From Hofstenia miamia (taxonomy: Eukaryota > Xenacoelomorpha > Acoela), in the NCBI GenBank assembly GCA_004352715.1, contig SCFE01000097.1, forward strand, positions 215,545 through 279,544: a stretch of 64,000 nt of DNA. Reading direction: 5' to 3'. Below the pieces are notes generated by a model that did no database searches, was not told the DNA's origin, and was given only the letters and a program-made list of their open reading frames with translations. This document shows positions 23,201 to 35,200 of this stretch, piece after piece (position 1 is the first letter of the stretch; each line of letters opens with the position of its first letter). A program made the translations under genes and the position numbers.

Positions 23201-26200
23201 CACATATCTACTCAATGAATTTTTTTTGTGCTATTCACACTATAAATTATATTCCAAGATTTGTAACTATGTGAGTGCTTTTATTAATTTATTAAATAGC
23301 AGACTTGTATTTTAATTTTTGTTTGCTTGGTTTCCCGTATTTTTGAAGAAAAAATTATTTCGAAATAATGAGTGCAGAACGCCATCTTCCGGAAATATCA
23401 GGTTATCAGTCCGATAAAACAATTTTAGTATGAAATCGAATATATATATATATATATGTTCATAAAAATATTGCACGTGTTGAATATAAATTCGAACATA
23501 ATCGTAAACTCATTTGGTGATCATAGCATTTTTATTGTGTTAAAATTATCTTTTGCTTACGCTCTTTAATAGATGCGTATATAATAAATTGAAGGACTTA
23601 ATTTTCAAATATCATTTTGAAAAAGTATATTTAGCATCTTCTATTCATCAACTTACCTCTCAAAATTTGTTGATGCAACCGGAGCCCATTGTTTCCGATC
23701 AAAATCTTTTGCGATCCCAAGAATCTACAACGCCATGTGCAATTTGTGGCGATAAGGCCACTGGAAAGCATTACGGAGCTCATAGTTGTGATGGTTTGAA
23801 TTTTTAATTTTGAGTATCTGTATGTCTTTAGGATTCTACGTCCTTAGTTTGTAAATTTATATATATAAGGTTTCTGCCAGACCTACTCCCCCACAGAAAT
23901 GGACAATTTCTATTTCTTAAAATTATCACAATGTCTCTGAAGAATGATCTTGCAATATCTTCAACTCATTTTCCCAATTTATTATTTTAATTGAATATGA
24001 TAGTGGGTTGTCATGAAATAATTGAAACACTATCTCGAAATGGAATGAAATATTATACTTTTCTTTTAAAAATTGACAATGTAATAAAATGTATTGTGTC
24101 CAATGTTAATAAACTCTTCGTCCATTCCGCTTATATCGATAATGCAAGATGGGTTTTTGTAAATCTGTTGCAAAGTTAGTACTTTGTTATATATCTAGCC
24201 ACGACCTACTAAATACACGTCCTGCTTGACTGCCGACAATGTCTCTCAGGGGGAGGCGGACTGTTTAAAAAACAATATTACTTTAAAGGACTAAATTTGC
24301 ATTTATGTTCTATTTTTCACTATTTGTCGTAATTCGCAGTTAGTTATAAATTTGCATATAGATGGTGGGTCATGATCTTGCAGTTTGAACGGATATAAAA
24401 CTATTTTGTATAAATTTTGTCTTTTCAGCTTTGCTCGTAATGGGGATTTGTTTTACTGGTATGAGCTTAGATTAAATAATTGCATGTCTCTCCAAACTCT
24501 ATATTGCCATGAATGGTACTGACCGAATTCTCACTAAGGAAATTCACTAGCATTACCATTTGCAGTAGTGGACTCCAATATTTTGTATGACTAGTGCTGC
24601 CCTATGCTTATAATAAAAGCAGTTTTGATCAGGTGTGTAGTAAACGGTCTTAGCATCTTAATAATATATTTCTAAAAATTTGACCATAGTAGAAAACCTT
24701 GTTAGAAATAAAAAGTAAAGTTTGATTTTTGAATCGGAATCGAATTAATAATTTCGGAATCGCTTGGCCCTACATAGTAGGATTTTAGACTCAATCTTTA
24801 TTGTTACTTCAGTATTAATTATTGCTGAAACAACTGAAAGTGAGAAACAACTTCAAGCACCGCACATACAAACAAAATTTTTACTTGCTGTTAAACACTG
24901 AACTTTATCACGAAATCCTAGACTTCTGAAGTCACATCGAACAAATATAATTTTTTTGGCACTTTAATGTAACCTTCACAATAACGTAGTATACTGCCCA
25001 GTCCCTTTCCCATTTAGTACATACGAAGCTCTTACTTTAACCTAGCGTCAGTTTAACGTCAACTTCACAACAACGTAGTTCAAAAGAATCCCCAAAGTAG
25101 CGTATGCCATGTAAATTAGCCTCAGTTTAACGTAGCGGAAAATAATGTTATTTTTGCATTTCTGCAAGCTGAAGAGATGGGTGGTGAACACCGCGATTTC
25201 GAGAATCTCGTGATTCAAATCCCTGAAAAACTTGTCGAGAGACAACGATAATTCATTATGACTGAGTACTTTGCAAGTGTTTGATTTTGATGTTTTGATT
25301 TTTTGAGAATTTTCTCAAACTCAGTTTTTTAGTTTAACGTACACTTCAGTTGAGCGGAGCTTGGAATTTGAGCCCGGGAGGGTACGTTAAACCGAGGCAC
25401 GACTGTATAAGACTTAGCAATCTAAGGGTTTTCTATTTTTTTCTGACCTCAAAGCTAATTCTTGTCAGATGTAAGTCTTTGTTCAGAAGTGATTTGGAAT
25501 TGAATTTAGGTTGCAAGGGATTTTTCCGCAGAAGTGTTCGGAAGAACCACAATTACACTTGCCGCTTTAATCGCAGCTGCGTCATTGACAAAGACAAACG
25601 CAACCAGTGTCGTTTCTGCAGACTTCGGAAATGCTACAAAGCGGGAATGAAAAAAGAAGGTAATATGCGTACATGGATACAATGCAATTCTTAATTTTCC
25701 TTTAAATCTGTAAATTTGTCATAAATTTTAATCGTTTTAATCAATGCAATATCTGTCATTCTTGATAATTAAATTTATGATTAGTTGCTTTCAGAAATGT
25801 CAACACCTGTATTCTGGTTATTATTTGTAAAAATTCTTTTGCTTTAAAAGTGCAGCTGTTGTTTTGAGAAAGAAATTTTCATTTCGTTCACATTTATGCA
25901 GCTTCATAATTGGTACTAAGTCTCATACTTAAATTTTCTTTTTTATTGATTTAAACCTTACAAGAATTATTGCTGTAGATGAGATTTTTTAATGATCTTT
26001 ATATTTCTCTTAATATCTGTACATACGTAGTTTGTAGGGTAAGTGCTCTAAAAGACAATTTTAAATAGCTTAGTAATGGTGGGAACTAATTAGTTAACAA
26101 GAGGGGAATTACTTAACGCGTATGGACACTGTTACCAGGGTTGTTCAATCCATATTTTAATATTAATAATAATGATATTTATTGATTTAGCATTAACATA

Positions 26201-29200
26201 AATACTAACAAAATACAATAAAAGTACAAATTAATAAAAACAAATACACTTAACAATTTAAACATAAGCAAATTGATGATTTTAAACAAGGTGAGGTGTT
26301 GTTATTATATAATACAAAATTTTCCAAAAATATTCTCTTAATTCATGCTACACTTTTTTAGGAGAAATATTAGATTGATATCGGAATATAGATGAATATA
26401 ATTTATAATATTTGAAATGCGTTGAAAGTAGAAAGTTAACGTCTTTTGTTTTCAAAAATGTGAGCATCTAAATTGCAAATTCTTTGATGATCTTAAGCCA
26501 GATCTTGAAGGAACATAGAATGACAGGTTGTTTGGAAGATCGAAATTGCTATGTTCATTTAATGTATTGTATTTGGAAGGAAACGTCCATTTGAACCCGT
26601 TAAATTATAAAACTATTTACGCTATTTTAGAATGTTATTTTGGACCACTTTCCTAAGCTAATTTTGCCTTCTTTATTTTATAAAGTTTTGAACTAATATA
26701 GAATAGAGTTGATAATTTAGCGGTTCAAAATGAACGAGATCGAATTAGTTACAGAAGACCTATGTCAGAAGAAAAGTCGCCAATATCTATCAATGTTCTT
26801 CTAAACGCTGAAACCGCGTATAAACATGTAGTATCTCTTACTTTAATTTCCGCATGACATTTTCATTTTAGTCCAACACCTTATCGCCTTCCGACGTTAA
26901 CAATTCTCTAATGTCGAAGAGACCAGCAAGTCTAGTAGAGTTGTGCGAAAGTATGACTAAACAATTAATGACCCTCGTCGATTGGGCAAAAATGATTCCT
27001 GTCTTCACTGAACTACCAGTCGATGATCAAGTAAGAAAATTTAATTCTTTAGTTTAAAATTTGAAATATTTCGATATTGTACAGATCTATGTTGAAAGTA
27101 GATACGCGTCATACGATTGGCTAATAAAACGGGGTTAAAGGATAGATCTGTGTGCCACGAACCCGTCATAATAGCATTTATGCAGTGTTTTTCACATCAG
27201 TAGTTTTTTATGTATCAGTAGCTTTGTATTTTTGGTTTTGTTAAGTTTTTATAAGCTATTGTGAGGAATGATCTAATGAAGTGATATCCCAGTCGCAATA
27301 TATTATTATATTAGCTAGAGGGGTGTTGGGAGTTTCACACTTTGTGTGTCTGAGAATCCGGATCTACTCAAACAAACACTGTCACAAATTGCAACCTCAT
27401 TGATTTTATAGCTGAATTATACATTTCAACGCAGTTCTTATTGATTTTCTATTGTGCTTATTAAGTTCGAAAGATTTTTTACTTTTTCATTTAGGATTCC
27501 TAATTTAGACTATGATGGAATGCGCATTTCACTAAATTCTTCATAATCAACTGCAAAATAGCACACTTATTCAATTAGAAATGCATTTTTAATGTCTTCT
27601 TTATAATTTAATGAATTTTTTATTAAATATATTAGGCGCCGGATTTTATTCCTTACAATATTTTTGCTGGTTTGTTGAGGAAAAGCATTCTTGTTATATC
27701 AGAATGGGACATATGATCATTTTTTCAAAAAACTATTGCACGATAATTTTTATCGCGTAATAAAAATATGAAAGAATAATATCTGCATCTTTCCCTCGTA
27801 AATTTTTACAAGGCTTAGGATTAGATTCAATTTCCATTACCTGGAAGCCACTTTTATTCAGATTAGGCCACATGTATTTATATGGGTAACCACAGCTTAC
27901 TCTTAAATTTGACTTGTTAATTACAAGATAGTATGGGCTAAACCTAAAACTCTATAATCGTTTAATTGAACAAAATGATCATCATTTCTTCGAAAGTGAA
28001 GATTTCTTCAAAACTCAAAGGAAGAAGATAGTCTTGAATCGTTGTAAACAATGGATGCTTATAAATTGGAAAATTTCTTTAAAAGTTGGATAGGAACTAT
28101 ATATGGATCAGACTTGTCAACGATGCGAAATTTCCAAGCACGGCTCGTTTAAATTGTGTGTAAGTTCGGTTCGCCACATAAAATCTTTGAATCAGGCTCG
28201 TTTTAGCTCGGTATTTTTTAAAAAATATTGTGCTGAAAGAATGTTTTACATAGCTCTTCCTATTATTGAATAAACATTTCCTAAATAAGATTATAGGAAA
28301 GGCATACTGATTGCAAAAATAAGAAAAATCTCCATAATCAAATTAACAAGCAGAACTATAAACTTGCTTTGCCTAAAATAGGCTCGTTTTGGGCTCGTTG
28401 ACAAGTCTGATATGGATTTGCTGCTATGCCAAAAGCGGTAAGGTTCTCTATTGTGTATGTAAGAATAACCTTTCCAAAAATGATCAATACCGCTCATCAT
28501 TTCACTTTGATTTTCAGTTGATTTAGCTCAACGTGAATATGTGACTATTAAATTTGAGGATCAAGACTTTCAATCGTCATGTTACAATTTCGACAAACTT
28601 TACAGTCTACATACACTTTATAAATTGCACTTTTTATCCGCCATTAATTTGTTCTTATAACCGAAGAACATTTCTAAATTAGTTTAGATTTATTACGAAA
28701 ACAAGCTTTACCCGATTGTCTTCAGTCACGAGTAGCAGTTCAAATGTCAAATACATCTTTTTTTTATGAAGCAAACATATTAGCAAAGTTGCAATCCTCA
28801 ATGAATTAGTATGTCAAAGATGCTTCTATTTTCACACATTTGTTATCTGTGTTAATGTAGTCCAATTCTATTTCTAGGGGAAAATTTCGACTTGAATTTA
28901 TACCGAATTTCGAAGACTTAATATGGACTAATCACAGAATAGGGGTCCTGTAAATACACGAAATCAAATCCGAATCTATGTTGGATTCTAATTCCAACCT
29001 ATGTACAGTACAAGGGCGAATCTAGAAATTTCTGATGGGGTACTTAAATTCTTAAGAAATAGAATTCCTTATGACTCGTTGTGTAAGTCGTGTAAATCAC
29101 ATTTTATCATGTGAATTCTTCTGATTTTTGAAATCGTTTTTTACAATAACGTTTATCAACGGATATTTTTCAATACTAATTTTTATGTATGCTGCTACAA

Positions 29201-32200
29201 TATATGTTAGATTCGAATGCAGATTGGGATTCACGGATTCTTTACTTGAATATTCGGAATAGCATTTGAAATATAAAAATCTAGATGCGAATGGTCCTAT
29301 TATTGAAATAAAGACAAATAAACTTTTGATAGCATTAAGACATTTGTGAAATTTAATGCTTACGTAACAGTGAACCTGACCTTTTTGAGATGAGCCTTTT
29401 TGTGTAATTTTTTTTATTTGTTTATTAGTTAAGTGTGACCCGGTGATCCGGTTTTAAGTTTGTTACACATTGACAAAATATTTTGTAACTTTGTTAATAA
29501 GAATTCATGGTTATATTTAATTAACCATAGAGTTTGTTGAAACTATCAGTTAGTTTGGAAGTAAGATTTTAAATAATTTTTTTAATCACTCGATTTCGAC
29601 ATAAATATTCATTTATTGCCCTTGAAAATTATATTTGATTTTGCATTAATTAGACATCAGCAAAACAAATTTGACTCATTTATTGGCATTTGTAATTAAG
29701 TTAAAGTTCAAGTTTTAACACAACTCTATTTTCTGATAATATATCGGATTAATTTAGTTTCATGCTCTTGAGTTGATGATCTTCTGACTTAATTGTCGAT
29801 TTGATAATGTTGGCTTTTGCTTTAATGCAATTATGTTATTAGGCTTATGCGAGGATGTTCATCGACGTTACACTGCTAGTCAGGGCAGCAACCCGGTCAA
29901 CAAAATCTTGGGTCAGGTCGGGTTGTGGATATTCAGATACTCAACTTAACAATTCAAATGTATGCTACCAGGCAGTTAAATTTTATATCATAACAATGTA
30001 AATTACAAAAAATTCACATTCAATGAAATTTAAAAATTTAGATTAATTATATATGCATACGAGAATATTATATGGATCAAATTTTGGATTTTTTACCCAT
30101 GGGCCGAGTCACAATACTACGGGTCGGGTTGTGGGTTAAAATTTTTTACCCCCTTGCCTTTCATCAACACTGCACCGCTTATGTAACTATCTAGTTTATT
30201 CACCTGCATTTGTGGTCATCAAAAAGAATTCACTTAGTATTGACATCTCAAATTTAACTGTGGAAAGGAAGATCTCACTTTAAGCACCATTTCAAATATT
30301 TAAACTTAGTCTTAATCTGCGGTGTAGCTTTAATTTTAAGATTGATTTGACCACCCTTTGAAACAGATTTCTCCAATCCTATTAAGAAAATGAGAAATCC
30401 TAGGATATTTAGACTGGAATTGAAAAATTTAAAAAGTTTCAAATTCTCTTTATTCCTCGTGCTCTGCTAATGAGGAGGTCTAAAGCCCATGGTAGCAACA
30501 ATTCACCAATTCTTTCTTCTTATGTAACTAAACGACAAAATTTCCACTGAGAAGTGCCGTGCGTTGTTTTACAGTGTAAATAAAAGTGGAATATCTTTTG
30601 TAAATGTTTAAAATTTTTCAAGAAAGAATTATTTTTATGTTAATGATAATTTAGGTAGCTTTACTTCGTGCCAATGCTGGTGAACACTTGATGTTTGGTT
30701 TAGCAAAACGATCTTTGCATTGCAACGATTTTTTACTCTTAGGTAATTATTTTATTTAATGGAAATATGTTTTTTAATATCCTGTCTGCGGATTGTGCTT
30801 TATTCCTCTTTATTTCATCAAATGCTTCTTTTCTCGAAATCTTTCAGAAGTTTGTAAATGTAACCTTGTTTTTAATTGAAAGCGTTTGTTATATTAATAT
30901 AATCTATAATATTCATGCAAATGATTTATGGATGCAATTACCTGTTTTCATATTACAAAATTACTGCTCAAACTATAATAACTTTCAGTTTATTGGTTAC
31001 GTTTTGTTTAAATTATTGTCGGTTTAGTCTAAAGGTCGAAATACTAGAACGGTATATTTTCCACAAGTCGGTCGAACTTGAACACTTGCGATTGTGTGAC
31101 CAGCGTAATTGCTGGAATCTCAAATGACCGGTGGCGTACGCAGGGGGGACATGGTGGAATGTCCCCCGTCAGGTTTTCAAATTTGATTGTGACTTAATCA
31201 ACAAATTTTTCATAAAAAATTGAAAAATTTAAAATCTAGGATCGTGAAATGCATTTTTTAGGGTCTATTTTCTCAATATTTTCAAAAAATTTTCGCGGGG
31301 ATTGCCCCGCATTGGGTAATGACGAAGATGTCCCCCGTCAGAAAATCTTGCGTACGCTCCTGCAAGTGACCCTTGGCACACAGAGGCTATAGCTTCTGCC
31401 TTTGGGGAGCTAGGTCTCTTCTTGCTTTCAAGAACCAATGATCCTTATGATCACTGAAATAGTTTCCAATGCAAATTTGCCTCATCTGAGCACAGCAAAT
31501 ACGAACCCACGGCATATCGCGATGAGACAATACGCAATTCATCGCTTAGGAAAGACTCAGGTCTCTGACAACCAGTATGCATCCCATTCCAGTGGTAACC
31601 GTCTCAAAAAAGAAGATGTGACTTTAGCGATTGTTTAAACCCCCTCCTCTCAAGGTTACATATTGTTACACATCTATATATCTTGTTACTAGCGTCGCCA
31701 TGGGTTCGAGGCTTTGCGTTGTTTAACTGAATTTCGTTATAGAATAATTTTTTTATATTTATGTGTGTATTACTAATTCGATGTTTGATTCTTTAAAATT
31801 TATTACTCATGCGTATGCCTATATTTGCTAGAAGCGTTTTTGTAACTTTCTTTACCAATATCCTGATAAATTTTCCCTACGAATTCAAAGTTGTTCTTTT
31901 GATTTTTAAGTAAGAACATTATGTCTTATATACGTTATTAGTAACACATATTTTACGTTCCTAGGTAACGATTATATCATATCTTGTCATTCATCAGAAA
32001 TAGATGTGAGAAATGTATCTTCCAAAGTTCTTAATGAATTAGTGGCCCCTTTAAGAAACTTAAATGTCGATGATCAAGAGTATGTTCTTCTTAAAGCACT
32101 TGTATTTTTTGATCCTGGTAAATTTTATTTTTTTACTTATTTTTCATTTGGCTGACTTTTTGAAGCTTTCAAAGTCGTTTTGGTAATTTGTGACCTTCTC

Positions 32201-35200
32201 TTTAGCTGCACAAGGTTTGAAACATCAGAAGAAAGTTAGAGAGATTCGCATGACATTGCAGCTGCAGTTAGAAGATTACATTGCTGATAGAATTTTCGAC
32301 AACAGGGGAAGATTTGGCGAAATGCTGCTTCTACTTCCGGTTTTAAAAGTACGTTATGCTTCTTTAATTCCCAGTACTTATTATTACTGCCGGCATGATT
32401 TGTTCTAAAAATTTCAGAAATTATTAACAAACTCAATACTTGAACGATAGGGGCCGTGCTGTTAGTTCTGTGTGTATTACTCTCATTAATATTGTTCGAC
32501 TTTCGGTTATTCGGTAAGGGCAAATTGCAAAATTAACTTTTTAATGTTGACCGATACAAAGTGTGAAATTTTTACACCTATCTTTTGATGTGACAATACA
32601 GAGCAACAATTTATGAAAATTCTCTACAATCCGATAGAATAATTTTTGACAAGAATTGATTTAGTTGTAAATTTTATGCTATTACCGTACTTACTGGATT
32701 TCTTAAGAATTTGGCACATTTGATGAAGCATCACATTCACTCTGCTCGAGTTCTAGGCGTAGCAAGATTCGACAACTTACTCCAAGAGATGTTGTTTGGT
32801 GGTAAGTTTTTAAACTTGAAACAATTTGTGTTCTGACTTTGCATAACTATTTTATTAGACTTATTATTGCATTTTATGTGAATATTGTGATAAAAAATCG
32901 TTTGTAGTGGTTTTTCTTAAGATAGAAGCCATTTTTTAAAATAATTTCCGCTCCCCTTGAATAATAGGCGTCTTAAGAAAACTAGCTTTCATATGTACCT
33001 GAATAATAGGCGTCTTAAGAAAACTAGCTTTCATATTTATCAATGTGTACCTGAAAGTTTTTGGAAAAACCTCATGGATCATTTTAGAATTGTAAGAAAA
33101 CAAATTCGACTCGCCCCATTTGAAATCTTCTAGGACTGCGCCTGAGAATGTTAAGAATTAAAGTTAGTCAATTCCAACTAAACACTTCGATTAACGTTAG
33201 TTTTGCATCATATAACCGTGTAATGTACGCAATTTTTTTTGAGGAATGAATCAACTCATCTGCATGGATATCATTTATATTTTCATAGTGTGTGCACTTC
33301 TATATTTTATGAAAATGCGCGCCTTTTTGGTTTTCACCCATTTGATTTTAGTATAATTTTTATTTTCTGCAATGCATTTTCACAATATACAAGTTAATAG
33401 CAATGGCAATTAACACCCCTTACAATTATTTGATTTTATTTGCAATCTCATATCGTGCAATTACGCAGGTATTTGGCCATTCAATGTGTTTTTGATTCTA
33501 TATACAGCGTCACAGTTGTCACTGCATACAATTTGAAAACACACTCAAGTAGATGCTTATTTTCATTCAAGAGCTTTCCACATAAAAGTCTCGAATAATT
33601 ATGCTTTTTCCTTTTCTTCAATGTGCTACAAGTAATCTGTATTGCTATAAAATTACTTCATACATTATTCCTTATGTGATGAATTTACTTAAACATTAGA
33701 GATATATAATAACTTAATGTTTTCAGAAAATTATTGTTTGAAGTTAGAAATCTACATAACCGGTTAATACACGTATGCAACATAGTATATCTAGACGTTG
33801 CAACTGAACTTAAATTTTTTTGTTCAGGAAAATTTGATAAATGGCTCTGACAGTTCACTAATTGAAGCTAATCACAACAACTTTGAATCCAAATTAGTCA
33901 ATTTTTAACATCTTTTTGATGAAAAAATAATTTTAACTTTTGGAGTGTCGGGTTTACATATATTTACCAGGACATATTAGACGCGATACAAAGACATTGA
34001 ATATAGGTATCTGCGAGTACTCGAACTCGACTCGGTGTCGAAAAGCTCGACATTTCGAGTACTCGAAACCAACTTTTGATACTAGTTGGAATGACATCTT
34101 TTTTTAATTTATCTGTAATCTCTAAAAATTCATCGACTTTTGACAATTTATGTGAATTTGCAAGCTATCAGGTTTGATTTCTCTTATCTAGTTTGACATG
34201 TGTTTCTTTCGTACATTTATATATTTTATTCAACCTGTAGTACAGTTATATATAGCTTAGTATATCGAGAAACGTAATTCTAATTAAAATTCTAACTTGA
34301 ATCGAACTTGCGAGTTAAGGTTCCAACTTGTCTCGAACTCTATTCGAACCTAAAATGCTCAATTCGCAGGAGCCTAATTGAATATACGTGGTTGGTTCAA
34401 TAATGCTTCCGACTAAATGAGAAAGAAGCACAGCACAAAAAATTAAACCAATCAGTTTATTCGATCAAATAACCAATTCTTGAAATGCATCAGCGAAAAA
34501 TTTTCCAGGAAGCTTTGCAAACCACTTTTCAACAAATTGCCGGAGTGCATATGATGCCTCAAAATGATGCCTACGTAATGCTTTTTCCAGGTACTTAAAT
34601 ATAACTTGTAGTAAGATCCCTGCTGTACATTTGATGTTGCAGAGGTGTAAAACCACGCATTTCTGTTAAACATTGTGCAGTATTATTTGCATGGATAGGA
34701 GCATTATAAATTTTTTTATTCTTGTTTTTTCTTATGGTATTCCTTTACCAATTTGGCATAGTATTGACTATTTATTGTTTGTGCATTACGCAAGAAATCT
34801 AAGTGAATCAGTCCACCTTCTCCCCCAAAACAATGAGGCATCATTCGTTTTCGATGATAGGTGCCGCTTCTCATCTTCAGAGGAAGTTTCTCTTTTTTTA
34901 TGTCTCCATTCAGGTAAGTGCAACAAAAGAGATGTCTCGTCCTCGGTGACAACATTATTAATAAAGACATCATCATGCTGATTAAGCTGTTGCAAATACG
35001 ACACAGAATTTTATCGCAATTCTGTATTCTACTACAAAAATTTAATGTGCGCATATTTTTCGTATACCGCAGGTCATCACATTAATGTATGCACTTAAAT
35101 ATGATCAGGTTTCAAAACCAATTCCTTTGAGTGAAATATCAGGTTTCTTTCCTGGTTATTCTGAGGGATTATTGAACCAGCCCATGCATTTAAAAGAATT

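Noticed and set aside
25190-25230. GATTCAAATCCC as a tRNA T-arm
   Set aside because: No acceptor stem, D-arm or anticodon arm at correct spacing could be formed; it lies within the pogo-like element.
31438-31638. 66-codon plus-strand frame in HNF4 intron 6
   Set aside because: No splice signals in phase, no family match, and the known exons on either side join in phase without it.
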